Positions 1-7,993 of a stretch of 64,000 nucleotides of DNA are shown here, in pieces (within the stretch, counting starts at the first letter, position 1; the number at the start of each line of letters is the position of its first letter). The DNA comes from Paracoccus denitrificans (GTDB taxonomy: Bacteria; Pseudomonadota; Alphaproteobacteria; Rhodobacterales; Rhodobacteraceae), in the NCBI GenBank assembly GCA_005768755.1, contig VAFL01000007.1, positions 1 through 64,000 of the forward strand, read 5' to 3'. Position numbers and translations under genes: made by a program. The notes under the pieces are model-generated. The model saw only the letters and a program-made list of their open reading frames with translations. It was not told the DNA's origin and did no database searches.

Positions 1-146
1 ATGATCTGTTCTTCGCTGTATATCGTTCGCTCCATTGTCCGTCCCTTCGTTGGGTCGGACTCTCATTCCAAATGGAGGAGGAATCCCGTGGCAGGTCACG
101 TGGCAGTTTACAGCGCTTTATGGATTGCCGCGATATTCTTCCTTGA

Positions 147-633
147 TTGTCACTATGCTTCCTCTACCGCAACTGTGGAGCGCGTCGTGGGGTTGCGCGC
201 CATCCTGATCAAGAGCCAAATTTCAGGAATGGGAACACAACCAAGGGCGACAATTATCTTTCTCGAATGCAGCGGCATACGCAGTTCAACCCAAACGGTA
301 TAGGCAGCGGGCCGACCCTTGTCAGCGGAAAACAAGCCCATCATCTTTTATCGGAAAAGGGCGTTTTGGATACAGGGAAAAGCCGAAAGCTGGAAAGATT
401 GGGATGCAATATTGACGTTGTTAAAACCTCTCTCTGATCCCCAAAATGGCCATCTGGCTTGCAATTTTCGGTGTCAAATGCATCTTGGCAACCATGCTTG
501 GGGCTCGTATTGCTATTATCATGTCGTCGAGATGGAGATAGGTGAGATAATTGGGTACTTGCATCACCATTGCCTGAAACGTTCGCCAGAAATAACATTC
601 AACCCGACATCAACGCAAAAATCGCGATCCTAG
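147..633 (+). pseudogene. Remnant of an AHH-type nuclease toxin C-terminus (frameshifted)
   Basis: No intact gene is present. One reading frame (147-437) contains the sequence SGKQAHHLLSEKGV with the Ala-His-His core at 336-344, then KLERLGCNIDVV, before a stop at 435. A second frame, shifted by one base, continues with DPQNGHLACNFRCQMHLGNH and then WGSYCYYHVVEM, and stays open to 633. Read together, AHH followed about 60 residues later by H-x-G-N-H resembles the C-terminal AHH nuclease module of bacterial polymorphic toxins. The frames are joined only if there was an indel near 415-437. Upstream of 147 the toxin frame has a stop, so an N-terminal part is either outside the window or lost. 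The stretch is A+T-richer than the rest of the window. The family call is pattern recognition and is tentative. Confidence 0.35.
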
Positions 634-830
634 CAGCTAAGATCAGAACCCTAGTTGCGCCTCTATCACAAGTTGCGGCTGACTTCCGGTCAGGCAGTCT
701 CATCGGTTGTTCTAACACTCACCTTAACAATCATACAGGGACGCCATGCGCTCAGCTCAGGGACCACTCGCAACAGTTTGCGACTATGATCCTCAGCATG
801 CCACACTAAATCGTAGCGGGAAAATAGTCG

Positions 831-1470
831 ATGACCTATGCCACCTCTCTGTATGCTTATCTTTCGGGTGACATGTCAAGGGAGCGTGACAAGCCCCGCT
901 TTACGGAATTTCAGCCCGCAGATGAGCGAAGCGCAGACTTGGCGACGACGAAAGTTCCTATCGAATTCGGTCGGCCGCTGGTTTTCATTATGGACGAAAT
1001 TGAGCTACGCCAACGCGATAACTAGCCTGGGTAAATCGGGCACATTAACGTGAGTGGCCCGAAAGTACTTGTGAGCGAAGCCGTTCGCGACAAGCTTCAA
1101 TCATTAAATCCAGATTGCGTAATTTTTTCCGTCTGTGCTTTAAGAAATTTGCTGAAAATACATCGAACCGCTCTACTATCTTCACATATGGAAGTATCTT
1201 GATATCTGGGATCGGCAGGAATCCGAATATCTGATTCCTGCCGATCCCGAACGTAGCCGCTCTGCAAATCTGACGAAGATATCGCTAAATGATGAATTGA
1301 CGGTGTCATTGAGAGACCACCAGCGGCGCATCGTCAAATTGGCCCGTGTCAGCCCTCCTGCGGTCTTGTTTGCGAAAAACGTCGTCGCTGAGCTCGAAGT
1401 CGAACACCTGACGACTGGTGCGAATTTCCATCTGTTGGAAAGCTGGTTCGACGGTATCAAATTTCAGTGA
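831..1470 (+). pseudogene. Degraded Imm11 (DUF1629)-like immunity protein gene
   Basis: The frame from ATG 831 encodes FGRPLVFIMDEIELRQRDN, then meets stops at 1023 and 1032. The same frame reopens at about 1035 with VSGPKVLVSEAVRDKL (GTG at 1050) and runs to about 1155. There a one-base slip in a run of four A's moves the reading to the next frame, giving YIEPLYYLHIWKYLDIWD, then QESEYLIPADPERSRS and LTTGANFHLLESWFDGIKFQ, with TGA at 1468-1470. Placed end to end this gives roughly 200 residues. The order 'GPKV.VSE...L', 'LD.WDR..SEY' and a final 'LTGANF' resembles Imm11/DUF1629 immunity proteins. Two in-frame stops plus one frameshift make it a pseudogene. It lies just downstream of the AHH-like toxin remnant on the same strand, the usual toxin-then-immunity order. 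Confidence 0.45.
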
Positions 1471-1993
1471 CATCCTGATCTGCTCGGCTAATTTAACTCC
1501 AAAGCTGGGTTGTTCTTGTCGCTCGCGGTTTAGCCGGTTTTGATAGCAGCGATGAGGTTGATCAAACCCTGCTCCGTCCGGGCGCCACGCCGCGCCGTGA
1601 AGATCAGTTTCGGAGAAGATTTCATTGCCAAAAGAGGAAGAACTGCTGCGCAACCATCACCCTAGATCATTAATTCGTCACAGTCGCTGAGGAAGACTAT
1701 CGCTTGCGCTTGAACTGTCGGCGGTGTGCAGCTGACAGTTCAAAATGACGGTGGAGTTTTGTTCGGTCCGGGCAGGGACGTCCCGTAGCTGACGCCATGC
1801 GCCCTAGAGTGCTGCGCTGACGCATTCCAGCATGCGGTCATTGCCGTTCAAAGATCAGGGCGCGCGGTTCAGGAGCTATCCGCAGTCCAGACTTTGGATC
1901 CCCAAGAGGTGAACCCACCCCTATGAAACTGCCGTCCAGGCACGAGGTAAATTCCCTGCAACTAATAACCGTTTAACTGATTAAGGTATCGTC
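1471..1993. other. Non-coding or decayed stretch with a perfect 10-bp inverted repeat
   Basis: No convincing gene is present. On the minus strand, upstream of the broken immunity gene's end, a short open stretch ends near 1533 with the residues ARTEQGLINLIAAIKTG and a stop; it has no plausible start and I do not recognise it. The repeat TTGAACTGTC (1710-1719) and GACAGTTCAA (1734-1743) forms a perfect 10-bp hairpin with a 14-base loop. It resembles the subterminal repeats I recall from some IS21-type insertion sequences, but no transposase accompanies it. The stretch probably marks the edge of the accessory DNA before ribH. Confidence 0.3.
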
Positions 1994-2461
1994 TCAGGCG
2001 ACCGAGCGGACAGAGGGAGTCTGTCCGGCGTGGGTCGCTGCGATCGACAGCGCGGCATCTGCGGCTTCCTGACCCTTCTTCACGAAATGTGCGCGGTAAA
2101 AGCCGATATGCTCGTCCGTCGGCTGAAAGTGATGTGGCGTCAACGAAACCGACAGGACGGGGACGCCGGTTTTCATGCCTGCCTCCATCAGGCCCGATAC
2201 AACAGCCTGCGCGACGAAATCATGGCGATAAATACCGCCATCAACGACCAGTGCTGCGGCTGCAACCGCAGTGTAATGACCAGTCGCGGCCAGTTTTTGC
2301 GCAAGAAGCGGCATCTCGAACGCGCCGGGCACATCGAACACGTCGACCACAGCTTCAGGCGCGATCTCAGCCAGGCGTTGCTGGAATCCGACGAGCGCCT
2401 GATCCACGATATCGGCGTGCCAGCCTGCCTTGATGAACGCGAATTTGGGGGATTTTGTCAT
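1994..2461 (-). CDS. ribH: 6,7-dimethyl-8-ribityllumazine synthase, RibH2 type
   Basis: Condenses 5-amino-6-ribitylamino-uracil with 3,4-dihydroxy-2-butanone 4-phosphate to lumazine, the penultimate step of riboflavin synthesis, in the cytosol. The 155-residue product begins TKSPKFAFIKAGWHADIV and carries GGIYRHDFVA at about residues 75-84, including the His used for proton transfer in the family. Length and sequence resemble the RibH2 (type II) form known from Brucella and rhizobia rather than the short icosahedral RibH. The ATG at 2461 is chosen because the open frame upstream of it runs through the FMN riboswitch. It stands alone: no other rib gene is in the window, so it appears to be a separately regulated, single-gene unit. 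Confidence 0.88.
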   Translation of the reverse strand: MTKSPKFAFIKAGWHADIVDQALVGFQQRLAEIAPEAVVDVFDVPGAFEMPLLAQKLAATGHYTAVAAAALVVDGGIYRHDFVAQAVVSGLMEAGMKTGVPVLSVSLTPHHFQPTDEHIGFYRAHFVKKGQEAADAALSIAATHAGQTPSVRSVA

Positions 2462-2530
2462 AGCTTTGGGTCCTTTCAACATGACAAGATCCCAGAGCGT
2501 CAGCGACGGCCGGGTTCCCCCGTCCGCCCC

Positions 2531-2652
2531 ATTCTCTACCATCCGGACTGTGACCGTCGGCCCCGGAATTTCACCGGATCTGCTGACCCGCCCGAAGGAC
2601 GGCGCTCGCGGGCTGTAACCGCCGGTGGGGAATTTCACCCCGCCCTGAGAAT
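2531..2652 (-). promoter_or_regulatory. FMN riboswitch (RFN element) upstream of ribH
   Basis: Read on the minus strand, the conserved blocks appear in the known order: the closing helix ATTCTC...GAGAAT (2647-2652 with 2531-2536), AGGGCGGGGTGAAATTCCCC, ACCGGCGGTTACAGCC, GTCAGCAGATCCGGTGAAAT, then CCGACGGTCACAGTCCGGAT. This is the full six-helix RFN consensus. It lies about 70 bases upstream of the ribH start. FMN binding in such elements represses by termination or by hiding the ribosome-binding site; the GC-rich stretch at 2480-2530 could be the expression platform, but which mechanism applies is not clear. Confidence 0.93.
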
Positions 2653-2802
2653 GACCCCGAATTAGGAAGCCAGCGCGAAAAAGTCAACCACACGAGGATC
2701 GCAGCGGCTGCCAGGGGTGATCGACGGCTACGATCAGGTCGCCGTACCGGAAATATGCCGCGGCTAAACCGGTAATTAAGCATTCGACGCTAGCGTGGGC
2801 TG

Positions 2803-3786
2803 ATGCGAATCCTCCCTTTGCTGATCTTCTTGATATGTTTCCCTTGCGTCGTGCGGGCCTCGGCCGAAGAACCCGCGGCCTTGTGTGAATGGGCGGCCCA
2901 GCAGGCTGCTGTTGAAAGCGGCGTGCCAGCCGATATTCTGGGCGCCTTGACCCTGACCGAAACCGGACGGCTGCGGAACGGAACCACGCGCCCCTGGGCA
3001 TGGAGCGTGAATGCGGAAGGTGCCGGCAGCTGGTTCGACGACCCCGGCACGGCGCTTGCCTTTGCCGAAGCGCGGTTGGCCGCCGGCAGGACAAACGTTG
3101 ATATTGGCTGCTTTCAATTGAACTATCGTTGGCACGGCGAGCATTTCGACTCGGTTGCCGACATGTTCGATCCGCTGACCAATGCACGCTATGCAGCACG
3201 GTTCGTCAGTCAGCTTCACGCCGAGACAGGGGATTGGCGCAAGGCGGCGGGTGCCTTTCATTCGCGCACACCCGCGAATGCAAAGCGTTATCTGGCGCGA
3301 TTTGACGAACTGCTTGCGGGCTTGAAATCGGGAGGGGCGGGCAATCTTCGAAATACGGCAGAGACCTATAACCGGTTCACGAATGCGGATCCCGAACTTG
3401 TGGCAACCTTACCGGCGCCGTCACGGCAGGCAAGGATCGTCGACAAGCGAATGATACTCGGCGCGCCGCTCGGAACGCCGGTGACGGGGATGCCCGGATC
3501 TCTGGCGGCATTGGGCGGCAAGCGGGTGGCCCTGCTTTCAGCGGGCACCACCCTGATCGAAGGTCAGCGCGCGCCGCTGATAGGACCCGGCGCGCAGCAG
3601 GTTGCGACCGGAAAGGACCGCAGGCGAAGACAGTCCCGGACGTCAGAAGGTCCGCCCGAACTGTCCGAAGAAGCGCTGGCAGAACTGGTCAGCATGCCTG
3701 GCGCGTTAGATGAATATCAGGCCGTCATTCCCGACGCCGGTGTCCCGCCGGCAGATCTGCAAATTGCCGGCGAGGAGCCGTTGTAA
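2803..3786 (+). CDS. Exported lytic-transglycosylase-fold protein (SLT domain)
   Basis: A 327-residue protein with an N-terminal signal peptide (hydrophobic stretch at residues 3-18, likely cleaved near ASA-EEP). Residues 25-175 look like a soluble lytic transglycosylase domain: the catalytic Glu is probably E53 in LTETGRL, followed by IGCFQLNYRWH (101-111, the G-x-x-Q element) and AAGAFHSRTPANAKRYLARF. Such enzymes cleave the glycan strands of peptidoglycan to leave 1,6-anhydro-muramyl ends, in the periplasm. The C-terminal 150 residues are low in recognisable motifs and end in an acidic and proline-containing tail. Paralogs are often linked to envelope-spanning machines such as flagella, but no such genes are nearby, so its partner is unknown. 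Confidence 0.72.
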   Translation: MRILPLLIFLICFPCVVRASAEEPAALCEWAAQQAAVESGVPADILGALTLTETGRLRNGTTRPWAWSVNAEGAGSWFDDPGTALAFAEARLAAGRTNVDIGCFQLNYRWHGEHFDSVADMFDPLTNARYAARFVSQLHAETGDWRKAAGAFHSRTPANAKRYLARFDELLAGLKSGGAGNLRNTAETYNRFTNADPELVATLPAPSRQARIVDKRMILGAPLGTPVTGMPGSLAALGGKRVALLSAGTTLIEGQRAPLIGPGAQQVATGKDRRRRQSRTSEGPPELSEEALAELVSMPGALDEYQAVIPDAGVPPADLQIAGEEPL

Positions 3787-3825
3787 GATGTGGCGTGCGA
3801 CGTCACTTGAAAAAGCGTCAGGTGC

Positions 3826-3854
3826 CACAACGACGCAAGGCTGCCTGCGTTGTG
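3826..3854. terminator. Possible convergent terminator hairpin
   Basis: The near-complementary arms CACAACG (3826-3832) and CGTTGTG (3848-3854), with GCA/TGC pairing inside, lie between the convergent ends of the transglycosylase gene and prpB. There is no clear T-tract, so this is a weak call. Confidence 0.3.
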
Positions 3855-3878
3855 CCATCTGGTTACACCAACCCGCGC

Positions 3879-4793
3879 TTAGGCTTTCCAGTCGGGCGTC
3901 ACTGACGCAGCGATTGAGGCGTCGAGGGCTTCGAACGCATTCAGCCCTATGGTGTCGTACAACTCCTGCCGGGTCTGCATTTCAGGCAACATTGCGGTCG
4001 TGGCGCCGTCACGCGCCAAGGTCTCATACAACTTCTGCTGCGCCTTGTTGGCGACACGAAGCGACGACACCGGCCAGATCACCATATCGTATCCAAGTTC
4101 TTCGAACTCCTGCGCGGTCAGGGCAGGGGTTCGGCCGAACTCTGTCATGTTGGCCAGCAGCTTGACGCCCGGCAAGGCGGCCCGGACCTCCTTGAACATC
4201 TCGACCGAAGTCAGCGCTTCCGGGAAGATAGCATCCGCGCCCGCCTCGACATACAGCCGAGCGCGGGCCACAGCGCCCTCGATCCCCTCACTGGCGGCGG
4301 CATCGGTGCGGGCGATGATGCGCAGGTGACGCCGCGCACGCGCCGCAGCCGCAACCTTGGCCGCCATATCGGATGCCGTCGCCATCTTCTTGTCGTTCAG
4401 ATGGCCGCATTTCTTTGGCAGAAGCTGGTCTTCCAGATGAACGGCGCCCGCCCCCGCATCTTCAAAAGTGCGGACCATATGCATGACGTTCAGCGCCTCG
4501 CCATAACCGGTGTCACCATCAACCAGCAGCGGCAGGCCGCTGGCCCGCGTGATCTGGCGGATGAAGAAGGCGACTTCGTCCACCGTGATGATGCCAAGAT
4601 CAGGAAGCCCCATCGACGCGGTCATGGCAGCGCCTGACAGGTAAAGCGCGTCGAATCCGGTCGCCTTGGCCTGCAGCGCGGCCTGGCCGTTATGTGCGCC
4701 GGGAAGTTGCAGGATGCCGGGCGCATCCAGCAGTTCCTGAAACCGTAGTCCTGCGGGTTGATCGGCGACGTCCGACCCAACGAGATATGGCAT
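3879..4793 (-). CDS. prpB: 2-methylisocitrate lyase
   Basis: Splits 2-methylisocitrate to pyruvate and succinate, the last step of the 2-methylcitrate cycle for propionyl-CoA. The 304-residue protein belongs to the isocitrate lyase/PEP mutase TIM-barrel superfamily: LPLLVDGDTGYG (87-98) supplies the metal-binding Asp residues, and the active-site loop KKCGH is at 127-131 with the catalytic Cys129. The length is that of PrpB rather than of isocitrate lyase, which is over 500 residues. It is the last gene of the operon thioesterase - prpD - prpC - prpB. Only a short gap separates it from prpC, and its ATG is at 4793. Oxaloacetate hydrolases of the same superfamily are an alternative, but the prpC/prpD context argues for PrpB. 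Confidence 0.9.
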   Translation of the reverse strand: MPYLVGSDVADQPAGLRFQELLDAPGILQLPGAHNGQAALQAKATGFDALYLSGAAMTASMGLPDLGIITVDEVAFFIRQITRASGLPLLVDGDTGYGEALNVMHMVRTFEDAGAGAVHLEDQLLPKKCGHLNDKKMATASDMAAKVAAAARARRHLRIIARTDAAASEGIEGAVARARLYVEAGADAIFPEALTSVEMFKEVRAALPGVKLLANMTEFGRTPALTAQEFEELGYDMVIWPVSSLRVANKAQQKLYETLARDGATTAMLPEMQTRQELYDTIGLNAFEALDASIAASVTPDWKA

Positions 4794-4805
4794 GGTCTGT
4801 CCTTC

Positions 4806-5942
4806 CTAGCCGCGCTTCGACAGCGGCACGAATTTGCGGTGCTCTGGCCCGGTATAGTGGGCCGATGGGCGTATGATCTTGCCGTCCTCGCGCTGCTCGA
4901 TCACATGCGCCCCCCAACCAGAGGTGCGGGCGATGACAAAAAGCGGTGTGAACATTGCCGTCGGCACGCCCATCCTGTGATAGGAAACGGCGCTGAACCA
5001 GTCGAGGTTCGCAAACATCTTGCGCTCCTCGTCCATCACAGTCTCGATCCGTTCTGCAATGTCGAACAGACGCATGTCGCCGTCTTCTTTCGACAGGTCC
5101 TTCGCGACGCGCTTGATGACGACGTTGCGGGGGTCCGCGATGGTGTAGACCGGATGGCCAAAGCCGATGATGATCTGCTTTTCTGCCACACGGGCGCGGA
5201 TATCTTCCGCCGCCTCATCCGCCGAGGTGTAACGCGACTGGATCTCGTATGCGACTTCATTCGCGCCGCCATGTTTGGGCCCGCGCAATGCACCGATGCC
5301 CGCCGTGATGGCCGAATACATGTCTGAACCTGTGCCTGCGACCATACGCGCCGTGAAGGTCGAGGCGTTGAATTCGTGTTCCGCATAAAGGATCAAAGAG
5401 GTCTGCATCGCGCGGACATGATCGGCGGACGGCTTTCTGCCATGCAGAAGGCGCAGGAAGTGCTCGGCAATCGAGCTTTCGCTGCCTTCCACGTCAATTC
5501 GGCGACCGTTATGGCTGAAATGATACCAATAAAGCAGCATCGACCCCAGCGATGCCATCAGCCGGTCGATAACGTCGCGTGCAGCCGTCGGGTTGTGGTC
5601 TGCCGCTTCAGGCAGCACACAGCCCATGACAGATGCACCGGTGCGCATGACATCCATCGGATGGGTGGCGGCCGGCAGCTGTTCCAACGCCACCATCACT
5701 GGCCCCGGAAGACCCCGCAGCCGCGCGAGTTTGGTTTCATAGGCTGCAAGCTGCGCCTTGGTCGGCAATTCGCCATGGACCAGCAGGTGGGCGATTTCTT
5801 CGAACGTCGCCGCCTCGGCAATGTCCAGAATGTCATAGCCGCGATAATGCAGGTCATTGCCGGTCTGCCCGACGGTGCAGAGGGCGGAATTCCCCGCCTC
5901 TACCCCCGACAGCGCCACGGATTTCTTCGGTTTCGGTGCCAT
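4806..5942 (-). CDS. prpC: 2-methylcitrate synthase (citrate synthase family)
   Basis: Condenses propionyl-CoA with oxaloacetate to 2-methylcitrate. The product is 378 residues, the usual length of the short (dimeric) PrpC/citrate synthase class rather than of the 430-residue TCA enzyme. Catalytic residues are in place: H189 in [10 protein letters not shown]224 in [12 protein letters not shown]263 in GFGHPVY and D314 in ANLDWFSAV. It lies between prpD and prpB, all on the minus strand with short spacers, and this fixes the likely substrate. Some short citrate synthases also accept acetyl-CoA, and sequence reading alone cannot separate the two activities. Confidence 0.9.
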   Translation of the reverse strand: MAPKPKKSVALSGVEAGNSALCTVGQTGNDLHYRGYDILDIAEAATFEEIAHLLVHGELPTKAQLAAYETKLARLRGLPGPVMVALEQLPAATHPMDVMRTGASVMGCVLPEAADHNPTAARDVIDRLMASLGSMLLYWYHFSHNGRRIDVEGSESSIAEHFLRLLHGRKPSADHVRAMQTSLILYAEHEFNASTFTARMVAGTGSDMYSAITAGIGALRGPKHGGANEVAYEIQSRYTSADEAAEDIRARVAEKQIIIGFGHPVYTIADPRNVVIKRVAKDLSKEDGDMRLFDIAERIETVMDEERKMFANLDWFSAVSYHRMGVPTAMFTPLFVIARTSGWGAHVIEQREDGKIIRPSAHYTGPEHRKFVPLSKRG

Positions 5943-5967
5943 TTGCGGGCCTCCTTATCCCTTGAAC

Positions 5968-7482
5968 TTATCCTTTGAAGTCGAAAATGCCGGTCGGGCG
6001 CGCGCCGCCCAGCTTGCCAGCCTCGACCACGAAATTCAGCGCCGCCAGATCGCCGGCCTTCAGGTCCAGCAGCGATTCCGCCGCCTGCAGGAAGCGGGTC
6101 TGTTCGGCAGCCGAGATGATGCCTTCGGACAGCGTCAGGAACTTGTTCTTGTAGTTTTCACGCACGAAGGGCCGCGCGCCATCGGGATGGGCATCGGCAA
6201 GCGCCAGCTCATCCTCGACCACAGTGCCGTCCTTCAGCGTCACCACGACACGGCCGCCAAACGCCTTTTCCTTCGGATCCTGCGAGTGGTAGCGGCGCGT
6301 CCATTCCTTGTCCTCGGTGGTTGAGATCTTGTGCCACAGATCGACCGTTTCGGGGCGATTGGCGCGTTCCGGGGCATAGGATTTTTCGTGATGCCAGCCG
6401 CCATCTTCCAGTGCGACGGCGAAGATGTACATGATCGAGTGATCCAGCGTTTCGCGGCTGGCCTTCGGGTCCATCTTCTGGGGATCGTTCGCACCGGTGC
6501 CGATCACATAGTGGGTGTGATGGCTGGTATGGATGACGATATTGTCGATTTTCGACAGATCGCCGATCTTCGGCCCCATGCGGCGGGCGAGGTCGATCAG
6601 CGCCTGGCTCTGGTATTCCGCCGAATGCTCCTTGGTATAGGTGTCGAGGATCGCGCGCTTGGCTTCGCCCTTGCCAGGCAGCGGCACGTTATAGATCGTG
6701 CCCGGACCGGACAGCAGATAGGCGATAAAGCCGTCCTCGCCTTCCCATGCGGGCGACGGCGCGCCTTCGCCGCGCATCACGCGGTCCACGGCCTCGATCG
6801 CCATCTTGCCGGCGAAGGCGGGGGCATAGGCTTTCCACGACGAAATCTCGCCCTTGCGGGACTGGCGCGTGGTGGTGGTGATGTGCAGCGCCTGCTGGAC
6901 GGCCTGATAAATGGTTTCGGTGTCCAGACCCAGCAGCGTACCGATGCCTGCCGCCGCCGACGGGCCAAGATGGGCGATATGGTCGATCTTGTGTTCGTGC
7001 AGGCAGATGCCGGTGACCAGATCGACCTGGATTTCATAACCCGTGGCCAGACCACGCACCAGATCGGCGCCGGACTTGCCGGTATGCTGCGCCACGGCCA
7101 GGATCGGCGGGATGTTGTCGCCGGGATGCGAATAATCCGCCGCCAGATAGGTGTCGTGGAAGTCCAGTTCGCGCACTGCCACACCGTTGGCATAGGCCGC
7201 CCATTCCGGCGACACGGTGTTGCCGCTCTCGACGCCGAAAACGGTCGCGCCGGGCTTGTAGGCGTGGGCCATCGCCTGCGCACGGGCCGAAGCGACTGGA
7301 CGGCGCGCGACGGACGCGGCGGCCACGGATGCGTTGTCGATGATGCGGTTGATGATCATGTCGGTGACATCGGCATCCACCGCGACGGGATCGGCTGCGA
7401 CCTCGGCAATCTTCCACGCAAGCTGGTCTTCGCGGGCCAGATTCTCGGCCGATTTGTAGGTGCGGACTTCATGGGTCTTCAT
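5968..7482 (-). CDS. prpD: 2-methylcitrate dehydratase (MmgE/PrpD family)
   Basis: Dehydrates 2-methylcitrate to 2-methylaconitate. The 504-residue protein spans the whole MmgE/PrpD fold: an N-terminal helical domain starting [20 protein letters not shown], and a C-terminal part with [20 protein letters not shown]. No AcnD or PrpF gene is nearby, which fits the cofactor-independent PrpD version of the cycle. Its ATG at 7482 overlaps the stop of the upstream thioesterase gene by four bases (ATGA), indicating translational coupling. It is followed by prpC. Confidence 0.92.
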   Translation of the reverse strand: MKTHEVRTYKSAENLAREDQLAWKIAEVAADPVAVDADVTDMIINRIIDNASVAAASVARRPVASARAQAMAHAYKPGATVFGVESGNTVSPEWAAYANGVAVRELDFHDTYLAADYSHPGDNIPPILAVAQHTGKSGADLVRGLATGYEIQVDLVTGICLHEHKIDHIAHLGPSAAAGIGTLLGLDTETIYQAVQQALHITTTTRQSRKGEISSWKAYAPAFAGKMAIEAVDRVMRGEGAPSPAWEGEDGFIAYLLSGPGTIYNVPLPGKGEAKRAILDTYTKEHSAEYQSQALIDLARRMGPKIGDLSKIDNIVIHTSHHTHYVIGTGANDPQKMDPKASRETLDHSIMYIFAVALEDGGWHHEKSYAPERANRPETVDLWHKISTTEDKEWTRRYHSQDPKEKAFGGRVVVTLKDGTVVEDELALADAHPDGARPFVRENYKNKFLTLSEGIISAAEQTRFLQAAESLLDLKAGDLAALNFVVEAGKLGGARPTGIFDFKG

Positions 7483-7871
7483 GTGCTGATCTCCTGAGCG
7501 GTGATTTTCTTTGGCCGCCCATCGGCATTGACGGCGACCATCTGGAACTGTCCCTGCGCGACCGGCGCGCGTTCGCCGGTCTGCGGATCTTCGCGGCTTG
7601 CCTTTACCTCGACCATCATCGAACTGCGCCCGGCGCTGATGACGCGGGCCGCGATGATGAACAGGTTGCCGACCGGAACCGGCGCGGTGAAACGCAGGTC
7701 CGTCACCCCCGCCAGCACCACATTCGCACGGGCATGGCGGCTTGCAGCGGTAAAGGCGGCCTGTGCCAGCATCGAAAGCCCCTGCCCGGCAAACAGTGTA
7801 CCGTAATGGTTCGCCTGTGCAGGCAGGACCAGCTCGGTCTGTTCAAATGTGGCGGTTTCTCGCGCTTGCAT
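7479..7871 (-). CDS. Hotdog-fold acyl-CoA thioesterase heading the prp operon
   Basis: A 130-residue single-hotdog protein of the YciA/BFIT type. The N-terminus carries [20 protein letters not shown] (21-40), matching the family's N-x-x-G-x-x-F-G-G active-site helix, followed by [19 protein letters not shown]. Such enzymes hydrolyse acyl-CoA to free acid and CoA. It is the promoter-proximal gene of the operon and overlaps prpD by four bases, so it should be made together with the 2-methylcitrate cycle. A reasonable inference is relief of propionyl-CoA or methylcitryl-CoA build-up and CoA recycling, but the substrate is not shown by the sequence. The ATG at 7871 is chosen because longer versions would run through the operator region. 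Confidence 0.8.
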   Translation of the reverse strand: MQARETATFEQTELVLPAQANHYGTLFAGQGLSMLAQAAFTAASRHARANVVLAGVTDLRFTAPVPVGNLFIIAARVISAGRSSMMVEVKASREDPQTGERAPVAQGQFQMVAVNADGRPKKITAQEIST

Positions 7872-7993
7872 GGCGATCCTTCGCAAGATTTGCACAGACA
7901 GTTTCCACGCAGCAGCCCCTTTGGTAAACAGCAGACTTGTATCAAGTTGCGAAAGCGCGATGGCGGTTTTGCGAATCTTGCAAAGGCTTGCGA
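7872..7993. promoter_or_regulatory. Divergent prp promoter region with repeated ScfR half-sites
   Basis: The 122-base gap between the thioesterase and regulator starts holds TTCGCAAGATTTGCA at 7880-7894 and, inverted, TGCGAATCTTGCAAA at 7970-7984; each is two TTYGCA units nine bases apart. Further TTGCGAA copies lie at 7947-7953 and 7988-7994, the last overlapping the regulator's start codon. Motifs of the TTTGCAAA kind are reported for ScfR regulators (PccR, RamB), so these are likely binding sites of the adjacent regulator. Site 1 sits just upstream of the operon's start codon and site 2 at the regulator's own start, which suggests control of both directions. Confidence 0.6.

Noticed and set aside
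1..303. A 100-residue open frame at the left edge
   Set aside because: It ends in the frame overlapping the AHH-like remnant, has no recognisable domain, and may only be decayed sequence.
6331..7497. A 388-residue open frame antisense to prpD
   Set aside because: The translation is His/Arg/Gly-rich without domains; prpD on the other strand explains it.
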